Program-made: the position numbers and the translations under genes
NCBI RefSeq assembly: GCF_932294415.1
Contig: NC_065537.1
Coordinates: 68,028,290 to 68,092,289 of the forward strand
Direction of reading: 5' to 3'
Source of the DNA: Quercus robur
Taxonomy: Eukaryota > Streptophyta > Magnoliopsida > Fagales > Fagaceae
Length of the DNA: 64,000 nucleotides
Shown: positions 1 to 10,130 of the stretch, piece after piece
Layout: the number at the start of each line of letters is the position of its first letter
Numbering within the stretch: the stretch's first letter is position 1
The notes under the pieces: generated by a model
What the model was told of the DNA's origin: nothing
Database searches by the model: none
Seen by the model: the letters and a program-made list of their open reading frames with translations, nothing else

Positions 1-210
1 TTCTGCACTACCAACCACCCACCTTGAACCTTTGACCTTGAGAATTATCACCTAAGTGACTTGACACCAAGGGTGTGCAGAGAAACAGTATATAAACATA
101 ATAATTAATGATGATGATGATGCATATCAGCTCAACTGTATTGAGGATTGAAGTTTTATTTTGTTGCTAAAAATTGCATTCATGACATCATCTGCTAAAA
201 GACAATAATA

Positions 211-539
211 GAAATGGGGTTATTTGGAACATGATTCCTCATTGCCTAATGTGGGGTATTTGGCGGGAGAGGAATGCTCAGATTTTTGAAGGAACTGAAG
301 GTTCAACTCAAGACCTGAAACTAGCTTTTTTCTGTACTTTGCTTAGGTGGACAACAGCTTCGGGTGTTTTCACTTTTTAATTCCTTACCTGCTTTGCTTG
401 ATAGTTGTACTTTCATGCATCTTAGTTTTGTTTGTTTTCATGTTTACCTCAGCACACTTCCTGTGTGCTTTGGCTCTTTGTAGTTGATTATTTTCTTTCA
501 ACGAAGTTTTGTTATTTAAAAAAAAAAAAAGAAAAAAAA
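211..539 (+). mobile_element. 5'-truncated L1-type LINE tail with poly(A)
   Basis: Positions 213-380 are open and encode the C-terminal end of a plant LINE ORF2: residues such as CLMWGIWRERNAQIFEG followed by LAFFCTLLRW, ending at a TAA at 378-380. A 3' UTR-like stretch follows, then an A-rich tail at about 514-539. The 14-bp sequence aaaagacaataata stands at 197-210 and again at 540-553, directly abutting the insert. This is the target-site duplication expected of target-primed reverse transcription. The copy lies antisense inside an intron of the MED15-like gene. Only the last ~330 bp were integrated, so it encodes nothing functional. Confidence 0.9.
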
Positions 540-594
540 AAAAGACAATAATATCTTCTAGTCTTGATTGAAAACCACCAAAGCAGCTTCTTAC

Positions 595-3500
595 CTCAAT
601 CCTAGGCCTTTTAGTACTAGATGTTACAGATGACTCCAACTCAGGTTTCTCCATATCAATCCATTGTTCGAAGCTATCATTTATGGGCATAGCATTTGTG
701 CAGCGCTTCATTTTCCTTGTTCCATTAGCTGGTGGTGAACTTGATATCTGGTCGGTCATACACACTACTGCTCCAATTTCACTAACGGAAGCACTTAAGG
801 CTTTAGATGAGATCAAGTTCACCTGAAATTGGAAGATGATGTTAATACTTCTCCATACATATCTATATTCTGTGTGTTTTGAAGAAAATGTAAAACCAAA
901 ATATTTGAGGTGGAAATTATCAATTTAAACTAACCAAATTAATTAAGCGCTGAATAGGCTGCTCAGCAACACTTGGCTCAGCAGAATTGATTTTAGACAT
1001 TTTATAATTTATGCCATCCAGATTATTGGACTTCTCAAGCAATGGTGAGGCTGACATCTCAGGAGTGCATACAACAAGTGATGTGCCTGGTTCAATTGAA
1101 CCAGGTCTGTGTCCAAGTCGATTCAAGGAAGAAGAAGGTATGACACTGGCAGAGGTAGAATTTGCAACATGGAAAGGAGTTTCAACTCCTGTAAGAGGTG
1201 TTGTCAAATTTTGCACATCAATATGAGGAGATTTCTGAGCTAGTTGGGGACAGGAGACTTTGGGCGAAGAAGTAGGAAATGAAGCTCCAGAATTTGAATG
1301 CTGAGAAATATACATTGAACTTTGACCACCTGATGGATGTTGCAAAAGAAGTCCTGATTTATCACTAATCCCTCGTTTAGCTCTTGTGTCCTTTACTGCA
1401 ATTTCCTGATGCTGTGGTTTCTCAACACCCATCCCTAATCTTACTTTCAAGTGATTTATGTCATTCAACTGATGCTGTTGTTTCTCATGAGCCAGCAGCT
1501 CTGTAACCTGCTTTTGCTGCTGTTGCAATATTTGTTGATTCTGTTGTACCAATTGCTTCTGCATTTTGTGCTTTTGATATTCTTGCTTAGGCATTTGAGT
1601 CGGTACATCCTGATGTTCCCACTTTTGTTTCGGATGCATGTTCTTAGGTGTATTAGAACTTGATTCAAGAGGAATCACATTTGACTGTGGTTCATTCATT
1701 TGCCTTCTCGACAAAAAGCTGTTCACATTTAATTGTGGGAGAGTGCTCGCAGGACACTGCAAAGATCCCTTGGCAACGTGCTGCATTGATTTCACCGTAT
1801 CTTCTTCTTGTGAAATTATCAAAAGCCCTTGTGAATTCATCATGTTTTGCTGCAAAGTTGCAGGATCTGACAAAGAAGACTTTGAATCCTGTTGCAAGCC
1901 TGTTAAGTTGTCCTGCTGCATTGCTGTTAGAAAACTCTGTGGCTTAGTAGATTGTAGTTGGGGTGTCTTTCGATCTTCATGTTGATGTACTTGAAGTGTC
2001 CGAGATTGTGGCTGTGCCAAATGCTGCACAGAATGCAGGTTAGGATGACTTTTTCCCTGCTGCATTGAAGAAACAGACTTCTCTCTAAGTGAGTGAAGGA
2101 CACAAAGTATCCTCTTCTCAGCTTTATCGATCTGCCTCTCATAAGCAGATGTGATCTTGTTTTTGGGCACATTTAGGAAGCATATAATTTGATCCAACAT
2201 GGACAATGTAGTCTTAATTTTCTCTGTTTGGCCCGTCTTTGGCTGTTGAGGAACAGAAGCATGCTGGAGAAATGTAAGAACAACAAACACAACACAATAA
2301 AATAAGGAATCATTATAGTGAGAAAATTTTAGATTTATGAAAAAACATGGAAAAGCTAATGTTGGTTAAAATGGAAAGAAAATTTACAAAAATGGTTCTA
2401 AGTGATAGCATACCTGCTGGAGTCTTTTAGTTAACAATTGCTGCCAACCATTAAGTTGTTTCAAAAACCTGCTCCTTAACTGTTCAACCTGCAAACTAAA
2501 ATTGTTAGAGATATAATGATTCAAGGCTTCTGCTCATTGATCATGTCATGATCTGACCAGAATATGTATACTTGTAACCATCAATATATAATGATTGTAT
2601 CAACAGAACAAGACAACATACTGATAGCAGCTTCTTTACTGTTGAATTCTGGCATACAGTGGAAAATACTGTAATATTAATAATATCAACACACAGAACA
2701 AGAGGAGAGAGGAGGAACAAGCATATTGGGGATATAATCCTCAACCATAACAGTCATGAAAGAAAAGGAAACGTGCATGCTGTGGCAATCAAGAGTTTTG
2801 CAAGGAAAGAATCTGAAAGTTACAATTCTATTGTGACTCGCAAGGCAGAACAACTTATATTTTGTAGGTGTCTACGTCTTCACATGTATGATTACTTAGT
2901 TATGGTAATGATTTTGGAATCCGTATTAAGTTTTCATAACTACATTGAGAATTGTCCACTAAATATAGAAATCTTGGAAGTTTTCAAGAGGTTCTCATTA
3001 TTGTTGTCCAATACACAGAATTTTAAACTTTCTCAATATTTCCAGAATTTAATTGATGCAGGCCAGAGCAGTCTTTTACTTCCAAAATGTCATCATACCC
3101 CTGGTGGGTGCATTGGCTTCCCATGCACTCATTTCATGAGTTTGCACTAACATTAATGAATTTGTATCATACTTTTTGCTTCTAAAAAAAACAAAGTGAA
3201 TAGTTATCTTCTGTCATGGTGATGAATCCATAGTTTCTTTCTCGCATGTTGTTCAATAATGCCATGTTAAGCACCTCTCCTTATTAATAGGAAAGAATTG
3301 TTCCATAAATGAAGTATATTCATTGTTTATCTAATAACATCTCCAACCTATAATCCTGAGTTCCAATTGACATTTGGGTATCCATGATAGATTTTCTCTA
3401 GTTTCATAGCATGGGTACTAACATATGAGAACTTCTATGGTCTTGGAACATAGTATAAACCAATTAACCAAACTTTTGGCGAAAATTTGTGACCATATGA

Positions 3501-5067
3501 ATTTTACTCGTAGTTAACTCGTGTTAAGGCACACAGATGCTTCTGAAATAAGGATCAAGATGTAAGAAATCTGCATACAGGGAAAAAAAAATTATATTAC
3601 CCTCTGATAAGTGTCCTCTTGCAAATCACTTATATTTGCAAACCTTTTCCCAGATGTCGAATATATTGCTCCTATAATGAAATATAGAGAAAATTTCATT
3701 CATCTGTCTACTTAAAAGTAAATCTAATAAAATGAAAGGTAAAAAACAACATTACTGATGTATGCATAAAATCAACTGCTCTGAAATAAATTCCATTTAG
3801 AGGTAAAAAAATCCAAAAGAGAGCATTTTCTATTTGTACAAAATCTCAATAAGAAACTATCTTACATTAAAATCTAGCTTCCATGAAAATTTTAGCAATA
3901 TTTGTGTCAACAAAAGCTAATTTTTCATGGTTTTTATTTTGACCATATGAAGATTACGATTTATGCACTAACACTTCCTAGAACCTGGCAAGCACAACCA
4001 TGAAGATTCAGTAGTTTATTAGACAAGCAGTTTAGAATTTTATAATTATAATTATCTGTGATAACCATGATGATTGAGAAACATGAGACTAGTAATCAAT
4101 AACTAAGCTACAATTATATAGAGTAAAAAAATATTTCAAATTTTCTAAAATGAACTGAAATCCAAACAATGCCAGAAATGTGGGAGGAAATCAGCCTGCT
4201 TCAGCCAATGAAGTTACACAAAGGAGGCACTTAGGCTTTTATGTAAGGATAGGGAAGGAATTGCTTCCTAAATCTATGATTAATCAACTATCATCACTAC
4301 ATAAAATAAGTGGATCCAACAGTTCAACAATTCAGTGCAAATGTAATTCGGGAACTGTTATGTATTTAGTATAACAAACTGTCATAACAAGAGAACGAAA
4401 AAAGAACATAAGGATACATAAGAATATGCAGGTACGTATTATAACATAAAATAGTTGATGAAATGTCTGAATGGAAAATTTTTCTTTTCTAATATTGAAT
4501 TTGAACAATTATTTCCTGCCCAATTATGTGCTTTAGCATACCCAATGTCTGAAAATTTCCCATCATAACTTGTGATGGATTTGGAGGTTGTTGCATCTGT
4601 TTTTGCTGTGATTGAGATATCAGTTGCCTCTGTGGAAGCTTTGGTTCTGATTGTTGCCCTTGAGTCAGCACTAAAGCCGAATCTGTCTGCTGTGTTTGCC
4701 TCTCCATTGCATCCATAGTTTGCAGCATACTAGAGTTACCACATTGTTTCGCACGTAGCTGCTGGCACGGCTGTAGTGAAGGGAAATTACTTTGTCGAGA
4801 CAACTGCTGCTGATGTGTGTTTGACTGATTGTTTTGCTGATTCTGTGCTATACTAGTAGCAGCCAGATTTGAGTTCTTTAACTGTTGTTGCTGATGTGAT
4901 GCCAATGATGGCTGTGATTTATTAACAGGAGCATGTTGTGTTTGTTGTGGTTGATTCAAAACCAGATTAGGATGATTCAAAACCAGATGAGGATGCTGTG
5001 AAAACACTTGACACGAAGACTTCTGGCTCTGTGGATGATCAGAACCTACAGACGATTTTGTTTGCAT
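595..5067 (-). CDS. MED15: MED15-like Mediator subunit lacking the KIX region (3' end beyond window)
   Basis: Coding exons read on the minus strand: 5067-4542, 3671-3601, 2488-2414, 2263-935 and 822-595. All have GT/AG borders and consistent phase, giving 743 codons before the frame leaves through a donor at 594. Recognised plant MED15 signatures are the block LQEDTYQRVEQLRSRFLKQL into QQLLTKRLQQ, the VPQQPK/LDQIICFLNVPKNKI block, the Q-rich middle, and AEQPIQRLINLV then SSKALSASVSEIGAVV near the C-terminus. Large parts are Gln/Ser/Asn-rich and probably disordered. MED15 is a Mediator tail subunit bridging activators to RNA polymerase II in the nucleus. The N-terminal KIX domain of the family (about 90 residues) is missing: the first ATG is MQTKS, matching the point just after KIX in full-length relatives. 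The last exons (the conserved region after RPRIE) are not found between 1 and 594 and must lie left of the window. Certain as a MED15 relative; less certain that it is expressed. Confidence 0.85.
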
Positions 5068-5189
5068 GATATATAGCTTGGAATACTGCAGTTAATTGGT
5101 GTGTATGAGGATTTTCCTTGGCGGCGAATTTGGAAACTTGAAGGTACAATCTGAGATTTTAAATTGTAATTACTTTCGTTAAGAATCTT

Positions 5190-5262
5190 GCAGAAACTTA
5201 TCTTTGAATTTATTTTGCACGCACCCAATGGATCTTGAACCCACAATCTCCACCGGAGTGTG
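5190..5262 (-). repeat. SINE-like fragment in the leader intron
   Basis: Reading the minus strand, the stretch has the form 'gtgggttcaagatccattgggtgcgtgc', which matches the B-box-plus-3' part of the neighbouring SINE-like units (5430-5745) and of the SINEs at 48.9 and 50.4 kb. It is only a 3' fragment in inverted orientation relative to the array. Confidence 0.4.
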
Positions 5263-5429
5263 TAAATATAAAATGAACCTAACTAATTACATAAATGGGA
5301 ATTACAATTGAAATGACAGAGAATCAAGGAAACCTATAATTTAATGAGTATTGCATAGATCAAACAATGATCTAGCGAAATTCGACTTCAATTGAACTCC
5401 AAGACTTTCACATATTAAATTATAAGATG

Positions 5430-5599
5430 AATCATTGTCGCCAACAACGTCTAACTCAACTGGGGTGGGTTCAAGACCCATTAGATGCATGTATAACTTA
5501 CCAATTAAAAAAGAAAACTACGATTCTCTCTCGCCGATGGGCTCTAACTCAAATAGGTGGATTCAAAATCCATTGAGTGCGTATATAACTTACCAATTA

Positions 5600-5630
<31 letters not shown>

Positions 5631-5745
5631 CTATGACTCTCTCATGCCAGTTAGCTCTAACTCAAATGGGTATGTTCAAAATTCATTGGGTACGTGTGTA
5701 ACTTACCAATTTAAAATAAAATTTAAAAAAAAAATCATATATGAA
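5430..5745 (+). repeat. Three tandem SINE-like units, each ending in an A tract
   Basis: Three diverged units of about 100 bp begin near 5447, 5540 and 5650. Each reads 'gctctaactcaaatgggt' (A-box-like), then 'ggattcaaaatccattg' (B-box-like), 'taacttaccaatt' and a poly(A) tract; the middle tract has about 27 A. The same motif order occurs in the SINEs inside the NC2alpha gene. The array sits in the leader intron of the MED15-like gene on the opposite strand. Confidence 0.6.
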
Positions 5746-5916
5746 TCTCTCCCCAAGTGTATAGCAGTAGCACCCAGCAGGTATTCATGCACACGATTAA
5801 CAAAAGAATTCACTAATTTTTCCTACCAAATTCAAAACCAAGCACATAATAAAGAAATAAAGAAGAAAAGAAAAGAAAAGAAACACACGTAAACACAGAG
5901 ATAGATGTACAGTTAC

Positions 5917-6041
5917 CTGTATCAGTGTGAGAACGTTAAAAAATGGAGTGCTAGCTTTGGCTATGGAGTTGTTGCTTGAGGCACAAGGAAACTGTTATAC
6001 TGTGATAAGAGTTCTACAGAGAGATGAACATATATATATAG
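5917..6041 (-). promoter_or_regulatory. Putative core promoter and noncoding first exon of the MED15-like gene
   Basis: On the minus strand a TATATATATA block lies at 6040-6031. About 90 bases of leader follow without a usable ATG, ending in a good donor (CTGATACAG|gtaact; last exon base 5917). The next acceptor (tgcag) puts the following exon at 5085, 18 nt before the ATG at 5067. The reading is an untranslated first exon and an 830-bp leader intron. It is inferred from TATA position, donor and acceptor only; RNA data would decide. Confidence 0.5.
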
Positions 6042-6270
6042 CCGCTAGTGTGAAAAGACACCTGTTTGGTAACAGGTTTAAATATGGAAGGTGGGGCCTA
6101 CTGAGTTGGCATTGCCTTTTTCAGTCCCTATGTCTGAGCTGTGCATGAAACTTCAACGGTTCGCGTATATTTCAATCCATATGTTTGGTTTCTACCTTTT
6201 CAGTCAAAAAAAATCCACATGTTTGGCGGCGCTGGAGAAAAATTAATATAGAAGAAGAAAATATAAAAGT

Positions 6271-7254
6271 TAGGGTAAAATACTTGTGGGGTCCAATAAT
6301 TGATGGGCCAGGCCCACTTGCTGATGGAGAGTTCAAACGCCTAAGTTGAAAAAGGTCATGGCCCGAGCTCAAGAATAATAAGGCCCAATTGGCCCGGAGA
6401 AGCAGCCGAGGACAGTGCAGTCCTCGGCTGACCCAAAGATCCACCAAGAAGAGGGGCAAAACGGTAAAGGGACATGTTTGAAGGGAAATCTAAAATATCT
6501 AGGAAAAGCTGCCTTTACCATCTTCCCATGCATATCTCTGCGCCTAACAGAGCCTTATCCTTTAACTTTATTAACCACTCCCAACAACTTTGGGTTGGGG
6601 TTCACAGGACAAGTATCAGTCTTGGAAATGTCGACCCTACACGTGGACGAAGGAAAATGAATGCAGACTAGTATAAAAGAAAAAATAAGTAATATAGAGG
6701 GGGGTTTTCTCAAAAAAAAAAAAAAAAAGTAATATAGAGGGGGGACTGGCCAAAGAAAAGGGAGGCTCCCAGTCTACCTCCAGAGAAAAGGCTCCAAGGG
6801 TGAAAGCGCTTAAATCACATATGAACACCACCAGAACCACCACTGGGTAACTAAGGCCTAGCCTTTCGAATCCACTCTCTACAAATGATATTGTTAGGGC
6901 CCATTCACGTGCGAACCCAACTCTACTGCGGTTCGCCGCGAAACGTGTCCCTACAATACTATTTTATTATCTAAACTTATTAAAAATCTGTTTTTAATTT
7001 ATAAACTTTAAGAATTTCATTTTTTGCCTCTAAATTATTAAAAATGTTTTATTTATGTTTTTAAAATTTATTAAAAATTTATTTTTTTGTCTCTAAACTA
7101 TTAAAAAAGAATTTTTTTTCATCTCTATTTTTGTTTCTAAATTATTGAAAAAACTATTTATAAAGTTTAGGAATGAAAAAAGAACTTTTTAAAGTTTAAA
7201 GATGAAAAACAAATTTTTGTTAAAGTTTAAGGATCAAAATAATATTTTACCCTA
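6271..7254. mobile_element. MITE with ~33-bp terminal inverted repeats, split by the solo LTR
   Basis: With the LTR removed, the left end reads tagggtaaaatactatttt and then tctaaactt. The right end (7222-7254) is its inverse, aagtttaaggatc followed by attttaccct. The bases aaagt flank both ends (6266-6270 and 7255-7259), a candidate target duplication. The interior is AT-rich degenerate 'tctaaattattaaaaat' repeats without coding potential. It is a non-autonomous element; superfamily not certain. Confidence 0.6.
6285..6955. mobile_element. Solo LTR with exact 5-bp target-site duplication
   Basis: A 671-bp block begins TGTGGGGTCC and ends CCCTACA, like the termini of the gypsy LTRs at 16,986 and 27,047. 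It is flanked on both sides by atact (6280-6284 and 6956-6960). A TATA box (agtataaaag) lies near 6670, and a short internal duplication (taatatagagggggg) surrounds an A tract at 6714-6728. No internal domains are attached, so this is the scar of unequal LTR recombination. It shares style with, but is not the same family as, the complete element downstream. Confidence 0.8.
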
Positions 7255-7363
7255 AAAGTTATGGAAGTTCAAATTATAATTGAATAGAAGTGAGAATAAT
7301 TTGCTAGTATTAAATTAATTCTAAATTAGAGCTTAATTTCTTTATTTAGAAAAAATAATATAA

Positions 7364-7742
7364 GGGTAAACTACGTATTTGATTCTTATTCTTTATACTA
7401 TATTTTAATCTGATTTCTAACTTTTTAATTGTGTCAATTTGGTCCTAACCTTTCAATATTGTATCAATTTAATTCATGCAATTATCTTTTGGATAGAAAT
7501 TGATGACGTAGCAAACAATAAAAATAAAAAATTAGGTTATTGCCACATCAATGGAAAATCGGAAACTAATTTTTTATTTTAACCATTAGTTACATTAACA
7601 ATTTTCATCCAAAAAATAACGGCAAGAACTAAATTGACACTATACTGAAAGATTATGGACTAAGTTGACACAATTGAAAGGTTAGAGACTAAATTGAAAT
7701 ATGATGTAAATAATAGAGACCAAAATTTTAATTTACTCATAA
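7364..7742. mobile_element. MITE with long terminal inverted repeats (MULE-like style)
   Basis: The left arm includes aattgtgtcaatttggtcct and the right arm its inverse, with 'actaagttgacacaattgaaaggttag'. About 120 bp at each end pair imperfectly around a ~100-bp centre. The 'tttggtccctaa' style of inverted repeats recurs at 10.1, 39.8 and 48.2 kb, suggesting related MULE-type families. No ORF. Confidence 0.6.
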
Positions 7743-9010
7743 TATAATTATATAGAGATTTTATTATCCAAATTTTGGATTTTTAGAGAAAAATAAATTA
7801 AAAGAAAATCAACCTATCAAATGGTCTGGATATATTACTGCTAGGCGCTCACCTTTAACGGATAGTCAGCACAAGTTCTAATGAGATGAGGGAATAAGGG
7901 CTGAGATTTAAGTTTCCAGAAGAGAGCCACATACACACTTAAATTAAGTTAGAGTAAGATTTATATCTCATATTTTTTAAAAATAAAAAATGATATGGAC
8001 ATATAATTTTTATTTTTAATTTTACAAAAAGTACAATTATAATTAAAGTTTAAGTTGCTTTATGTGTGTTTGATTATCTCAACAGGTAAAGTTTTATATT
8101 CTCAAATAAGAAATTTGGGTTAAAACTATACTAAAATCTTATAACTATCTTGATCTGATGATAAACAACAATTATTGTAAGGCGAATGACGTAGGTGGAA
8201 ATTCTATCTATCTAAAGAAAAAAAAAATTGCTTTTCCATTCTCACATCCTTCCTCTTTTATCAAATATATAAAATTATGTAAAATGTTATATATTCTCAA
8301 TCTCCTTTGATATCCTTCCTTCCAAACCGTAGCAAAAGATAACAATAATTTTTTTTTTTATCAGAAAAATCTATTCTTCTTTTTTTTTTTCCCTCATGAT
8401 ATTTTATCTTATCCATCATTCCCATCCATCTAATTTTCTATCTCGTCTATTAAACAATGTCTTAAATTTTTAATTATATAATGAATCTATGATCAAGTGA
8501 TAATTTATCCTGTAACTATTAAATATATCATCAAATAATTTATATATATATATATATATATATAACCAATTGTCACATAATAAATTCAATGAATTTTTCT
8601 TCAACCAAATATGGAAAAATTTGGAAGAAAATTATCTTTGTTACCATAAACTCAAGAGTAAGGAGTGTATTTTTTAGGTCACTCAAAAAAAAAAAAAAAA
8701 AAAATTAGGGATGTATTGGGATTGACACTGCACCAAGATAAACAAACCACAGTTCATAACAAATTAACAATCAACTTGATTTTTAACCGATGCACCTTGC
8801 ACTGATAAGGCGTATATAGCAAGTTCAATTCTATGTACTTACCTTCAAAATTTAGGTTACTTCTTTTTAAATTATTTCGTAATTTGTGTGTGGTATTCCT
8901 AATATGTGGTCAAAAGAATAATGTCATTTTTTTCTTTCCTTCAACATACTATCATATTCATATGTATAGTCAATTGAGTGCAATAACTTTAAAATTATTT
9001 ATAAAAAAAA
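7743..9010. other. Gene-free AT-rich DNA
   Basis: No coding region or RNA gene recognised. It holds a (TA)n microsatellite at about 8539-8565 and A tracts near 8220, 8345-8390 and 8682-8703. The short ORF at 8833-9018 has no recognisable similarity and lies in low-complexity sequence. Confidence 0.6.
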
Positions 9011-9014
9011 AAAA

Positions 9015-9212
9015 TTGAATTTAAACAATTGATTGGTGACATGATTATCAATCTTTAATCACCTTGAAATTTTGCAAATATAGAAAATATACAAAGATAA
9101 TGTAATCCAACGGTTGATTTGTTAAAATTTGCATCCAATTAAAAAATATTAAATGGTGTAACATTGTTTAAAGGTACACGTGATGTAACTTGAATCCAAC
9201 CATATATATATA
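9015..9212. mobile_element. Partial copy of the TA-flanked MITE family
   Basis: Matches the right half of the units at 12,480-12,880 and 36,876-37,268. Shared words include 'acaattgattg', 'tacaaagataatgtaatc', 'aaaatttgcatccaattaa' and the end 'gatgtaacttgaatccaacc'. It ends directly in a TA microsatellite (9201-9212). The left half is missing. Confidence 0.65.
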
Positions 9213-10130
9213 CTAGTTATAGGCCCATGTCTTGCACGGTTTTATGAAAAAGCTTATAAAATAAATGTATAAATAATTTTATATTTTAATAGATTCAATA
9301 AAGATAAAAGAAAAAATTATCAAGTGTAAATAATTATCTCACTAAAATCAGGGGTAAGATTTCTTCCTAAAACTAAATTAAATTGATAATTCCAAATTGA
9401 ATTTTAAATTGATAACTTTAAAAAAAAAAAGTACCAAACAATTGATAAATCTAAAATTAATATAATCTTGATAATATTATAAATTAAAATTAAAGTTGAT
9501 AATCTAAGAATACACGTGTAGAACATCTTGGTAATTTGATGTAACATAAAAATCAAATAAGAAAATTGTTGAAATTAATTTATTAATTCTAACTATATTT
9601 AATCATTAATTCTAAGACCCTAACCCTAAGCATATAAATTAGATCAAAGCTAAGAAAATTAGTTTAAACAAAAGGCAACCAATACACAAAACCTAATCTA
9701 TTTAATAAAAACAAAATACAAAAACGAAGAAGGAGCCTTTAGAAACTTGACAATGTTTTCGAATGTTTTGAATTTATTAATTGAAATCACATGAAGACAA
9801 AAAACCAATAACAACACTAAAGAAAATAAACAAAATGAAAATAATAATAATAAAAGAAGAAATAATCCATACTTGCATTGTCATAGGATTTAGGCATTCA
9901 CATATTGAAATAAGCTTCACTCCAAAAAGGATATATAGGGTTATATATATTGGTAGAGTTTCATTTGAAATATAACTCATTTAAATCTTATTGAAATTAA
10001 AAATATCTAATCAATGTGTTTGTTTTTATCCCATAAAAATTGGAATTAAAAAAAGGTCATATGAATAGAATGAAGAAGAAAAAAAAAATCAGTTGAGTCA
10101 ATATAACGTAACATATAAAAAAAATTTAAA
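9213..10130 (-). mobile_element. Probable Helitron 3' end (minus orientation) and AT-rich remainder
   Basis: The complement of 9213-9240 reads as a small GC-rich hairpin region (ccgtgcaagacatggg) followed by CTAG and a T. This is the 3' terminal signature of plant Helitrons and is close to the better copy at 59,682. No matching 5' TC end was found before the MULE at 10,131, so the element is truncated or too degenerate. Only the 3' end is supported; the rest is AT-rich and without a gene. A telomere-like ccctaaccctaa occurs at about 9608-9619. Confidence 0.45.

Noticed and set aside
1-594. Search for the final MED15 exons (conserved block after RPRIE)
   Set aside because: No matching minus-strand sequence was found here; the space is intron plus the LINE insert, so the end must lie outside the window.
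2659-3150. 163-codon plus-strand frame inside the MED15-like gene
   Set aside because: Falls in an intron, AT-rich, no recognisable domain and no promoter or splice context.
9608-9619. Telomere-like ccctaaccctaa
   Set aside because: Only about two units; too short to be an interstitial telomere tract.
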